Part shown: positions 8,493 to 16,381 of the stretch, in pieces | Numbering within the stretch: position 1 is the first letter of the stretch | How the letters are laid out: each line of letters begins with the position of its first letter | Source of the DNA: an uncultured Ruminococcus sp. | GTDB lineage: Bacteria; Bacillota; Clostridia; Oscillospirales; Ruminococcaceae | Assembly (NCBI GenBank): GCA_902780505.1 | Contig: CACZFN010000003.1 | Coordinates: 62,001-126,000, forward strand | Direction: 5' to 3' | Length of the DNA: 64,000 bases | The notes under the pieces: model-generated | The model's database searches: none | Seen by the model: only the letters and a program-made list of their open reading frames with translations | What the model was told of the DNA's origin: nothing | Position numbers and translations under genes: made by a program

Positions 8493-9779
8493 TTACGATT
8501 TGAATTCGTTCTCGTGCTCAATAAGCCCCGTTACGGGCAGTATTATGTTGCTGTTTTCTATCGAATACGGTACAACTATCGGGTTGCACCCGCCTTTGAA
8601 GCCTATGGTGTTTATGTTCATAACAACGTCGCAAAGCTTGCATACTACCTGCCCGTCACGCTCGTAATATCCCGTTTCACCGCAGATGTCGCACGCATCA
8701 AGCCCTATCCCGTAAGACTGCGAGTTGGGCTTCTTTATAACAATGAACCGCACGTGCTTGCCGTTTGGCGTCTTGTATTCAAATCTGTGTAAATGCCCGT
8801 CCTCTACCTGGTCAAACCTGACATAAACATTGCCGTCCTGTACCCTGCATTCCTCAACAGGCGAAAGCACAACAGGTCTGTTTGTGTACGGCTCTATTAT
8901 AAATAACGACACAAGCGTCATTGCAAGCGTGCATATCCCAAGTACAGCAAAGCGCCTGTTTACACGCCATTTTTTCTTTATCTTTCTTTTCTGTGCAGGG
9001 TTCTGGTATTCCTCTTTCTGTATAAAGCTCAAAACCCATATGATGACCGGAATAAGCAATGATACCCCAAGCTCAATATATGTAAACCTTATATCGTTGT
9101 TAGATGACATTACCGCCAAGTCAAAGTATCTGTCAAAATCATCGTCAGTCGGCAGTATCATTCTCTTTGATATCATTATCTGTATTATCTTGAAGTAGTT
9201 CCTTACCGCATTTACCCCCGTACCGAGGATAAGCATTATAAGCCCCTGCCACGGATTCAGTCTTTGCATACCCCGGTACATCGCCATTTCATAGATAAGC
9301 ATAAGTATGAACCCGAGCAGTATCCCTATCATCTTGAAAAGGTAATCGGTGGATAACGCCGTCATATCGGTGAGCAGTATCGTGTAAGGGTAAGCAAGTA
9401 CATCAGGAAGCGCATAAAGCATCACAAGCCCTGTAAGCCCCGCCAGAGGCAAAGCCGTCAGCACCGCGCTTATAACACTGAGTTTTCCCGCTTTAAGCGG
9501 CTTTATAAACGTCCTTGCCGCCGCAAATACCACAAGCACCCCGAATAAAATAAGCGACGCTCTGAATATGTTGTAATTCCAAAGGGAAGTGTCTATCTTC
9601 GCCGTGGTGTTTTTCATGTATGCCATGTACCCCGCACTTGCAAACCCGAACAGTACGCCGATGTTTGTAATGACCGTTCCCGCTTTGCCGAGGTTTGATT
9701 TGGCATATCCCCTGATTATCCCGACAACTATCGCCGCTATTATAAGCGGATCAACTGTCATAGTAAAATATTTAAGCAC
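8493..9779 (-). CDS. DUF2318 Fe-S/metal-binding polytopic membrane protein of iron-uptake cluster
   Basis: 428 residues: about eight to nine membrane helices in the first 290 residues, then a soluble extracytoplasmic domain. The C-terminal region has a Cys set C-x2-C-x12-C-x2-C within DACDICGETGYYERDG and the following VCKLCD. This architecture is that of DUF2318 proteins (FetA of the FetMP cluster, Cj1660 of Campylobacter), thought to act in redox handling of iron on the outer side of the membrane. The start is GTG at 9779, with GAGGT 7 bp upstream; an in-frame ATG lies six codons later. It is separated from the P19 gene by 176 bp that contain a strong hairpin. Confidence 0.9.
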   Translation of the reverse strand: MLKYFTMTVDPLIIAAIVVGIIRGYAKSNLGKAGTVITNIGVLFGFASAGYMAYMKNTTAKIDTSLWNYNIFRASLILFGVLVVFAAARTFIKPLKAGKLSVISAVLTALPLAGLTGLVMLYALPDVLAYPYTILLTDMTALSTDYLFKMIGILLGFILMLIYEMAMYRGMQRLNPWQGLIMLILGTGVNAVRNYFKIIQIMISKRMILPTDDDFDRYFDLAVMSSNNDIRFTYIELGVSLLIPVIIWVLSFIQKEEYQNPAQKRKIKKKWRVNRRFAVLGICTLAMTLVSLFIIEPYTNRPVVLSPVEECRVQDGNVYVRFDQVEDGHLHRFEYKTPNGKHVRFIVIKKPNSQSYGIGLDACDICGETGYYERDGQVVCKLCDVVMNINTIGFKGGCNPIVVPYSIENSNIILPVTGLIEHENEFKS

Positions 9780-9891
9780 AGTGTCTACCTCACTTTTTCA
9801 TTTTTTAGCAATGCCCGTCTGACTGTATGCCTTTGCGCCTTTTTCTTTGCAGTATACACTCAGATAAGCACTGCTTTCAAAACGCACAAAT

Positions 9892-9920
9892 GCGCCGCGG
9901 CGTTTTTTCAGCCGCAGCGC
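9892..9920 (-). promoter_or_regulatory. GC-rich intercistronic hairpin between P19 and DUF2318 genes
   Basis: Arms gcgccgcggc and gccgcagcgc pair at nine of ten positions around a nine-base loop. On the transcribed strand no U-run follows, so it is not a standard intrinsic terminator. It could stabilise the 3' end of the ftr1-p19 message or partially stop transcription, giving more iron-binding lipoprotein than transporter. The rest of the 176-bp gap (9780-9955) holds nothing else I recognise. Confidence 0.4.
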
Positions 9921-9955
9921 AGATTATGCAGTTTAAAAAACTCTCTTTAAGAGCA

Positions 9956-10600
9956 TTACCACTCCTGCGGAACGTACTTCCAGCCTTCGTGCTTAACAGT
10001 CAGGTTGCCGTCCTTGAAGTAGTCATCAAAGCTTCCTCCTGGACCTGTTTCAGCATCTGTGTGGAGCAGATAGTTGTTCTCAGCAGGGCTGTGGAATGTG
10101 AATTCAACAGTGTATGTGCCTGCATCAGGAAGCTTTACGTTTGCACCGTAGTGCGGGCCGTCGGAAGCAGACATTACCATGAATGTGCCCGAAGCAGCTT
10201 CAGAACCGGACTCCTCGTTTGTTATCTTGTAGTCAACTGTAAGGTAAGGTACCCAGTCGCCGACACCGTAGCCGAGCTTGTTCTCAAGCGCAGCAACGTC
10301 AGCCTCAAGGTGAATGTTGTAATCCTCAATGCCGTTGCCGTCTGTCATAGGAACAGGCTGGAAGTAAACTGCCGATACATTAAGGAACCCTACTTCTTCG
10401 TCCTCGAATATCGGGTACTCGTTAAAGCCTGCGTCGCCGCCGTCATCAGCAGCGGTGCTGTCCTTAACATCAGCAGATGTGCCTGCTGCCTTTGTAGTTG
10501 TTGCAGCTGAGCTGTCACTTGAATCGGAATCTCCGCAGGCTGCAAGGCTGAGCGCCATCATTGCAGCAAGGGAAATACCTGCTAACTTCTTCTTTGTCAT
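9956..10600 (-). CDS. P19/Tp34-family periplasmic-type iron-binding lipoprotein
   Basis: 214 residues. The signal peptide ends in a lipobox at Cys22 (LSLAACGDS). An acidic Ser/Ala/Thr-rich linker follows, then an immunoglobulin-like domain of the iron-transport P19 family (FetP, Tp34). Typical segments are seen: a Met-rich metal site in FMVMSASDGPHYGANV and a distal His in YLLHTD. Family members bind Fe2+ and Cu2+ outside the membrane and hand iron to the adjacent FTR1-type permease. The start has an AGGAGG site. Its gene lies 79 bp after the permease gene. Confidence 0.93.
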   Translation of the reverse strand: MTKKKLAGISLAAMMALSLAACGDSDSSDSSAATTTKAAGTSADVKDSTAADDGGDAGFNEYPIFEDEEVGFLNVSAVYFQPVPMTDGNGIEDYNIHLEADVAALENKLGYGVGDWVPYLTVDYKITNEESGSEAASGTFMVMSASDGPHYGANVKLPDAGTYTVEFTFHSPAENNYLLHTDAETGPGGSFDDYFKDGNLTVKHEGWKYVPQEW

Positions 10601-10679
10601 AGTATTTTCCTCCTAACTAAAATTGACAAATTTGTGGTTTCTTATATCTCCCGTAATGGGCTATATCAGACTTGTTTTG

Positions 10680-12290
10680 TTACGCCTTTGCAGGCTTCTT
10701 TTCCTTTTTCTTTTTGGGCTTGGGTTTAAGCTCGTCTTCAAATTCCTGCTGGCTCTCGCTCAGATAATGTATGCCTTCAAGTATGCCTATAAGTGCAGGT
10801 ATCCCGCACCAGCAGAAAAGAATGTAAAGCATACCTCTCCCATATTTGCCGACATAGAACTTGTGCAGCCCGATAGAGCCGAAAACAATCGCTATAAGCC
10901 CGCACTCAACGTGGCTGTTCCTTGACCATTTCTGTATAACGAATATCGTGACCGTAAGCAGGATAAGTATAAGCTGCGGTATAAGCGTTTCAAGTACAGG
11001 GTAGATGCCAAGTACATCAAGCGTGTCGTTGAACGGTATTATCGCCTGTAAGAACTCAGGCGAGGTCATTTCTATCACGTCGCCCTCGATAAGCTCTTTT
11101 ATGCCCGAACCCAGGAACGAAACCGACATTATGAACATCAGTATGCTCGTGCCCAGGAAGAACGGTCTGAGCGGCAGCTTTACGCTCAGGAAGCGTATCG
11201 CCAGGAATACAAACACCAGCACAACGCACCCGACGCCGAAGCCGCCCCAGACGTACTTCATGTTGTCGCCGTTCATAAGCGGCTGATAGAAAAGTATTAC
11301 CTCCGCGCCCTCTCTGAACACCGCTAAGAACGCTGTAAATCCGAGCGTGAATACACTTCCCGTTTCCGCCGATATCTTTATCTGGTCATCAATGTATTTG
11401 TTCCATGCATCTGCTTCTGCCTTGGATACCATCCAGTTTGATACATAGAAAAGAACTATTACCGCTATAAGCGCCGTAACGCCCTCGATTATCTCCTGAT
11501 TTGCGGCGTTTGCAAGCTTGAGCCTGTCAAGCAGCCATGCGCTCAGGAAACTTGCGCCTATCGCTAACGCACACCCGAGGTATACCGCTTTCAGCTTGTC
11601 CTTGTTGCCCGATTTTACAAGGTATGCGATTATCGCGCCTACAACAAGTATAGCTTCAAGCCCTTCTCTGAGTATTATGCCAAAACACGAAAGGAACGTC
11701 AGCGTCGGGCTGCTCTTTACCGTCCCGCCGCTTACCGTTTTTCTTTCGGCGCTCGCGTTCGGATCTTCCCTCTGCTCACCCGTAAGGTTTATGCCGCTTA
11801 CACCCTCGGCATCAACGCCGTCAAGGTGATTCGCCTGCGTGTGAAGTATAACGCTCAGCTTCTCAAATTCAGCCTTGATGTTTTCAATGTCACCGGCACT
11901 CGTCGCTTTCTTGACAGTCTTTCTTGCCGTCTTGAACTGTAACTCCGCCTTGCTGACTTCAGATCCCGAATAGCCGTTCACTGCCCTCTCAAAGCCCGAT
12001 GTTTCATAGTAGAAGTTGTAGATGTTGAGCGCTGCCGTGTATGCGTTCTCCTGATCTCCCGCTTCGTAATACTTAATAGATGCCTCCATGCACCTGTCGA
12101 TAGCATTCGCAGCATCATTCCACGATTCAAATACGCCGCCCTGCTCTATGTATTCCTCCCATGTAGGGATAAAGGCTATTTCCTCGTCAGCCCTTGCAGA
12201 CATCACCCCGCTGCCGAACACCCCGACAAACAAAGCGATCAGCACCGAAAGCATAAGCGCCGGTATTCTTTTGCTCTTAGCCACAGACAT
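10680..12290 (-). CDS. FTR1-family iron permease with C-terminal TM2 domain fusion
   Basis: 536 residues. A signal peptide (about 1-34) is followed by a helical extracytoplasmic domain to about residue 190 and then a seven-helix FTR1/EfeU permease. Both iron-binding REXXE-type motifs are present: REGLEA (208-213) and REGAEV (326-331). After the permease comes a TM2 domain (about 462-510; GSIGLHKFYVGKYGRG) and a Lys/Pro-rich cytoplasmic tail (PKPKKKKEKK). TM2 is not part of ordinary FTR1 proteins. It is the first gene of the iron run, behind a consensus promoter and three phased operator-like sites. The start has a GGGAGG site. Confidence 0.93.
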   Translation of the reverse strand: MSVAKSKRIPALMLSVLIALFVGVFGSGVMSARADEEIAFIPTWEEYIEQGGVFESWNDAANAIDRCMEASIKYYEAGDQENAYTAALNIYNFYYETSGFERAVNGYSGSEVSKAELQFKTARKTVKKATSAGDIENIKAEFEKLSVILHTQANHLDGVDAEGVSGINLTGEQREDPNASAERKTVSGGTVKSSPTLTFLSCFGIILREGLEAILVVGAIIAYLVKSGNKDKLKAVYLGCALAIGASFLSAWLLDRLKLANAANQEIIEGVTALIAVIVLFYVSNWMVSKAEADAWNKYIDDQIKISAETGSVFTLGFTAFLAVFREGAEVILFYQPLMNGDNMKYVWGGFGVGCVVLVFVFLAIRFLSVKLPLRPFFLGTSILMFIMSVSFLGSGIKELIEGDVIEMTSPEFLQAIIPFNDTLDVLGIYPVLETLIPQLILILLTVTIFVIQKWSRNSHVECGLIAIVFGSIGLHKFYVGKYGRGMLYILFCWCGIPALIGILEGIHYLSESQQEFEDELKPKPKKKKEKKPAKA

Positions 12291-12310
12291 TTATATGCCT
12301 CCCAAATCTA

Positions 12311-12386
12311 TTAGTTTACGCTAACCAAACATTTAAAAAATTAGCAATCACTAACCTTCGCATTTAAAAATTAGCTGTATCTAACC
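12311..12386 (-). promoter_or_regulatory. three phased DtxR/IdeR-like operators (30-bp period)
   Basis: Three copies of TTAGN6CTAACC lie at 12311-12326, 12341-12356 and 12371-12386, exactly 30 bp apart, and are joined by similar A/T-rich linkers (catttaaaaa). The first matches about 15 of 19 positions of the DtxR/IdeR consensus; the others match 11-12. They sit in the untranslated leader of the iron permease gene, 85-160 bases after the predicted start of transcription. Further GCTAAC half-sites lie in the promoter spacer (12493-12498) and at 12565-12570. Metal-dependent repression by a DtxR-type regulator is inferred. Confidence 0.65.
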
Positions 12387-12477
12387 CACAGCTAAAATCA
12401 CAGACTGCCCGAAAGCAGCCGCAAAAGTAAGTTTATTGCACAAAGATAACAGCAAGTCTTTCCTCTCGCCAAAATTT

Positions 12478-12506
12478 ATTATATTGCATACCGCTAACTA
12501 TGTCAA
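12478..12506 (-). promoter_or_regulatory. sigma-A-type promoter of the iron-uptake operon
   Basis: Reading the minus strand, TTGACA (12506-12501) and TATAAT (12483-12478) are both perfect and 17 bp apart. The spacer carries GTTAGC, the reverse complement of the GCTAAC half-site found in the downstream operators. Predicted leader length is about 180 bases. Confidence 0.8.
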
Positions 12507-12617
12507 GTACATTCAAAAATTTTTAACACGTTTTTGTCAAAAATCAGTTATTGTGTAAGTTAAAGCTAACTCCTTTTGTGCATTTTCACCACCCTTCCGG
12601 CCCCGCCAAAAAACAAG

Positions 12618-12646
12618 TTGAAAAATAAAACATAATGTGTTATAAT
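12618..12646 (+). promoter_or_regulatory. promoter of the short-chain dehydrogenase operon
   Basis: TTGAAA (12618-12623) and TATAAT (12641-12646), 17 bp apart, lie 43 bp before the SDR start codon. It diverges from the iron-operon promoter. Confidence 0.75.
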
Positions 12647-12688
12647 AAGTGTGACACTTATTCATACATTCTAAAAGGAGGTTTCCCC

Positions 12689-13414
12689 ATGCGATCAGCC
12701 TTTGTAACAGGCGGCTCGGGATATATAGGCCGCGCCGTGTGTAAAAAACTTGCCGAGGATGGCTTTGCCGTCGCTGTCGGCTATTATAATAACCGTTCTG
12801 CCGCCGATATAGTGACCGCACTTATCCGTCAGAATGGCGGAACGGCAATGTCCGTCAAATGTGATGTCACCGATCCCGAATCGCTTTCAAGCGCTAAGGG
12901 TGTGATCGATTCTCAGCTCGGCTCTCCCGAAGTCCTCGTCTGCTGTGCAGGCCAGGCAGAGATCGGCCTGTTTACCGACCTTTCCCTCAGCCGTATCGGT
13001 CAGATCATCGAAACCGACCTTCTCGGCGTGATGCTTGCGTGCCGCGAATTTATTCCCTCTATGGTGAAAAACCATAACGGCTCGATAATAAATATATCAT
13101 CAATATGGGGCGAACGCGGTGCTTCCTGTGAAGCTGTCTATTCCGCTGCCAAGGCCGGCGTTATCGGCTTTACCAAAGCTCTCGGCAAAGAACTCGCCCC
13201 AAGTAATATCCGCGTCAACTGCGTGTCCCCCGGGTTTATCGACACTAAAATGAATAACACCCTCTCCCCTGCCGAAAAACAGGCGTTTATTGATGATATC
13301 CCCCTCTCCCGCGCGGGTACCCCCGAGGAAGTCGCCGCAGTCGTGTCCTTCCTCGCCTCAGATGCTTCTTCGTATATCACCGCCGAAAATATCAGCGTCA
13401 ACGGCGGTCTGTAA
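12689..13414 (+). CDS. short-chain dehydrogenase/reductase, FabG-like
   Basis: 241 residues of the classical SDR family with the Rossmann motif TGGSGYIG (about 6-13), NNRS cofactor loop, CDV acidic pair, the NISS strand, and the catalytic Tyr/Lys in YSAAKAG. Closest in style to 3-oxoacyl-ACP reductase (FabG) NAD(P)H-dependent oxidoreductases. It is not next to other fatty-acid genes, so the substrate is undetermined. ATG at 12689 is chosen because AAAGGAGG lies 7 bp upstream. It is followed after 12 bp by the potassium-channel gene on the same strand. Confidence 0.9.
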   Translation: MRSAFVTGGSGYIGRAVCKKLAEDGFAVAVGYYNNRSAADIVTALIRQNGGTAMSVKCDVTDPESLSSAKGVIDSQLGSPEVLVCCAGQAEIGLFTDLSLSRIGQIIETDLLGVMLACREFIPSMVKNHNGSIINISSIWGERGASCEAVYSAAKAGVIGFTKALGKELAPSNIRVNCVSPGFIDTKMNNTLSPAEKQAFIDDIPLSRAGTPEEVAAVVSFLASDASSYITAENISVNGGL

Positions 13415-13426
13415 GGCGGTGCGGTT

Positions 13427-14398
13427 TTGAAAAACTTCAAAAAACGTGTTTTCGATATTATCCAGATAGGTACAAAGGGCGACTTTCCCTCCTTCGCTTT
13501 TGATGTCCTTATAACAGTCGCTATCGTGCTCAATATCACCTGTATGGTGCTTGAAACATTTGAATACTTCTCCCCGTATATGGCCGCTTTTAAGATCATA
13601 GAGGGCATTACCGTCCTCTTTTTCGCAGTAGAATATGCCCTTCGTATCTGGACTGCCGATATCCTCTATAAAGAAAAGTCGGGTATAGCCGCACGCCTTC
13701 GCTTCCTTGTGTCCTTTGACGGCGTTATTGACCTCCTTACTATCCTGCCGTTTTTCTACCTTTCGGGCTTCGTGGCATTCAGGATACTGCGCGTCGTGCG
13801 TATTTTCCACCTGTTCCGTATCAATTCGGGAAGCGACTCCTTCGCCGTTATCGTCGAAGTTATCATGGAAAAGAAAAATCAGATATTCTCCTCTGTCTTT
13901 ATAATCCTTGTGCTTATGCTCGCTTCCTCCCTCGGTATCTACAGCGCTGAACATGAAGCTCAGCCCGAAGCCTTCAATAATGCCTTCTCCGGTATGTGGT
14001 GGAGTATCTCCGCCCTCCTGACCGTCGGCTACGGCGATATCTACCCTGTAACTACGGCAGGCCGTATAATGGGTATCCTTATAGCCCTGCTCGGTGTCGG
14101 TGTCGTGGCAATACCGACAGGTATCATCAGCGCAGGCTTCGTTGAGCGCTATTCCCGTGAACTTAACCGCGAAAAGACCTTTGCCGATATAAAAGAAGTC
14201 GGCGAGATACTCGTCACCAAAGAAAGTACCCTTTCGGGACATCTCATCAGCGATATCGAAAAGGAACACGGCGCTAAAGTGTTCATGATCCTGCGCGGCG
14301 ACCTCTCCATACTCCCCCGAAACGATACCCGGGTAGCCTTCGGTGATATCCTTGTCGTTAATACCGAAAAGCTCGTCAAGCATCATAAATGGCCTTAA
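13427..14398 (+). CDS. voltage-gated potassium channel, six-helix Kv type
   Basis: 323 residues. Six membrane helices are visible with a charged S4 segment (FRILRVVRIFHLFRI, Arg at every third position) and the K+ selectivity filter TVGYGD. The last 70 residues form a cytoplasmic domain resembling an RCK/TrkA-C module (GDLSILPRNDTRVAFGDILVV). It likely conducts K+ and sets membrane potential. The start is TTG at 13427, 12 bp after the SDR stop, with a weak GGCGGTG site; the next in-frame ATG is about 40 codons inside the first helix, so TTG is preferred. Confidence 0.92.
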   Translation: MKNFKKRVFDIIQIGTKGDFPSFAFDVLITVAIVLNITCMVLETFEYFSPYMAAFKIIEGITVLFFAVEYALRIWTADILYKEKSGIAARLRFLVSFDGVIDLLTILPFFYLSGFVAFRILRVVRIFHLFRINSGSDSFAVIVEVIMEKKNQIFSSVFIILVLMLASSLGIYSAEHEAQPEAFNNAFSGMWWSISALLTVGYGDIYPVTTAGRIMGILIALLGVGVVAIPTGIISAGFVERYSRELNREKTFADIKEVGEILVTKESTLSGHLISDIEKEHGAKVFMILRGDLSILPRNDTRVAFGDILVVNTEKLVKHHKWP

Positions 14399-14545
14399 AT
14401 TCCTAATTTGTTTCTTTGTAAAAACATTTTACAGCTTAAAAATACCCCTTAATCCTTTTCGTATTTTGCTATTTGTTAAAAGAAACAGGCGTTTTTTAAT
14501 CCGCTGTAAAATAATTATTAAATAGAAGCGTTTTCCGGTTTTTTC

Positions 14546-14574
14546 TTGATTTTATCATAAAAATGTGGTATAAT
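14546..14574 (+). promoter_or_regulatory. promoter of the GGDEF/EAL gene
   Basis: TTGATT (14546-14551) and TATAAT (14569-14574) are 17 bp apart, 37 bp before the GTG start. The preceding 145 bp after the channel gene are A/T-rich with no gene. Confidence 0.7.
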
Positions 14575-14611
14575 TGTTATAGTCAGAACTTGGTAAAGAA
14601 GGTGCAGTATA

Positions 14612-16294
14612 GTGGGCTTTAAAAAGGACGAGTATTATAATGCCGTCAATGAGTTTACAAAAGCTATGGAACATATCCCGGCTGTTATCCATATAGATAA
14701 CGATAAAGCTTATTCCCGTATCTGTCAGCTTCTCCGTATCGCACGCCTTGATGTTGTGCATACCGATACGGACGGTACTCAGAATTCCGATACTATCTAT
14801 GGCTATAATAATCCAAAGACTCCTTTCCCGATAGTCATTTCCAGAATGGCAGGCAACGGCGCAAATGTCATCTATTCCGCCTACCAGTATGAAAATGATG
14901 CCTTCTGGGATAATGAAGATAAAGCGGCGGTCGAAGACTTTCTGCGCCTTGTGTACCTTCTTAACGGGCGTGTAATGGCAATAAATATCGCCGAACGCCT
15001 TACCTTCTATGATCCCGCTATGGAGATCGAAAACCTTACTTCCTTCTTCCGTAAGATAACTATGCAGATAAACCTCGGCAATATCGATAAATACGGTGCG
15101 TGCTATTTCAATATAAAACGCTTCTCCGTTGTCAACAGAATGTTCGGCCGTGAACAGGGTACGGAAATAATGAAGTCTTTTGTCAAGACTCTTGCCGCCG
15201 GGCTCTCCCCCGACGAGGGCGTGTTCAGGGTTGGCGGCGATAACTTTACCGTCCTGTTCCATAAGGATAAGCTCGATATCGTCAGGTCCCACCTTAAAAG
15301 TACAAGTATAAAAGTAAAAACAAGTAACTACGGTAAACAGAGTATCACCCTCAATACCTATGCGGGCTTCCTTATGTGCGATAATGACATAAAGAGATTT
15401 ACCGATGTCATGGATAAATTAAGTACCGCCCTCAGTATAGCAAGGTCAACACCAAAGGATTCCTGCTTCTTCTTTAATGAAGAAGCCAAACGCCGTGTTG
15501 ACCATAGAAAGCTTATCGAAGCCGGCTTCCTTACGGCTTTGCAAAGTGAACAGTTCCTTGTGTACTATCAGCCAAAGGTCGATCTCAGTAACGGCGAAAT
15601 AATCGGCGCAGAAGCCCTCTGCCGTTGGTATAAGGACGGTTCAGTAGTCCCGCCTGCGGCGTTTATCCCGATACTTGAAATGTCAAGCGCTATCTGTGAG
15701 CTTGATTTTTATATGCTCGATCATGTCTGCCGTGATATAAGACAGTGGCTCGACGAGGGCAGGGATATCGTCAAGGTTTCAGTAAACCTCTCCCGTATTC
15801 ACCTCGGCGATGAAGCACTGCTCAATAAGGTCATTAAAATAATAGATAAAAATAATGTCCCCCATGAATATATCGAGATCGAACTTACCGAAACCACTAC
15901 CGATGTCGATTTCGGTGAACTCCGCACTATAGTTTCCGGGCTTCATAAAAACGGTATAAGCGCATCAGTTGATGACTTCGGTATCGGCTATTCGTCACTT
16001 ACACTTATAAAAGAACTCCCGTGGGACGTTCTTAAAATAGATAAAAGCTTCCTCCCCGACGGCAGTCCTAACGATAAACAGAAAACGGTCATGTTAAGAC
16101 ACGTTATACAAATGGCTCAGGGGCTCGGCCTCGAATGTATAGTCGAGGGCGTTGAAACCGCCGAACAGGTGAAGCTTTTAAGGGATTTCCGGTGCTACCA
16201 CGCACAGGGCTTCTATTTCGATAAGCCACTCCCTAAATCCGAATATGAAAAAAGACTTACCCATAAATATGAGTTCAAACAATCTCCCGCATAA
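14612..16294 (+). CDS. degenerate GGDEF plus active-looking EAL domain protein (c-di-GMP phosphodiesterase)
   Basis: 560 residues: an unrecognised N-terminal domain (1-150, possibly sensory), a GGDEF domain (about 155-290) and an EAL domain (about 300-550). The GGDEF signature reads GGDNF (208-212), so cyclase activity is doubtful. The EAL domain keeps its catalytic and metal residues: Glu334 in EAL, Asn392, Glu425, Asp454/455 in DDFGIGYSS, Lys477 (LKIDKSF), Glu512 (EGVET) and Gln532. It should hydrolyse c-di-GMP in the cytoplasm; there is no membrane segment. GTG start with an AAGGTG site. A strong terminator separates it from the GH5 gene. Confidence 0.9.
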   Translation: MGFKKDEYYNAVNEFTKAMEHIPAVIHIDNDKAYSRICQLLRIARLDVVHTDTDGTQNSDTIYGYNNPKTPFPIVISRMAGNGANVIYSAYQYENDAFWDNEDKAAVEDFLRLVYLLNGRVMAINIAERLTFYDPAMEIENLTSFFRKITMQINLGNIDKYGACYFNIKRFSVVNRMFGREQGTEIMKSFVKTLAAGLSPDEGVFRVGGDNFTVLFHKDKLDIVRSHLKSTSIKVKTSNYGKQSITLNTYAGFLMCDNDIKRFTDVMDKLSTALSIARSTPKDSCFFFNEEAKRRVDHRKLIEAGFLTALQSEQFLVYYQPKVDLSNGEIIGAEALCRWYKDGSVVPPAAFIPILEMSSAICELDFYMLDHVCRDIRQWLDEGRDIVKVSVNLSRIHLGDEALLNKVIKIIDKNNVPHEYIEIELTETTTDVDFGELRTIVSGLHKNGISASVDDFGIGYSSLTLIKELPWDVLKIDKSFLPDGSPNDKQKTVMLRHVIQMAQGLGLECIVEGVETAEQVKLLRDFRCYHAQGFYFDKPLPKSEYEKRLTHKYEFKQSPA

Positions 16295-16296
16295 TC

Positions 16297-16332
16297 AAGG
16301 CAAGAAATATAATTTTTTCTTGCCTTTTTTTA
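16297..16332 (+). terminator. intrinsic terminator after the EAL gene
   Basis: Stem aaggcaagaaa / tttcttgcctt followed by a run of T. Confidence 0.8.
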
Positions 16333-16381
16333 CACCTTCGTCTGTTCACACTGCTATATTTTGTAAAGGAGAAGCGTTACT

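Noticed and set aside
13358..14386. Long open frame (342 codons) on the minus strand opposite the potassium-channel gene
   Set aside because: It is a mirror of the GC-rich third codon positions of the channel gene, has no ribosome site or recognisable domain, and conflicts with a strong TVGYGD channel protein.
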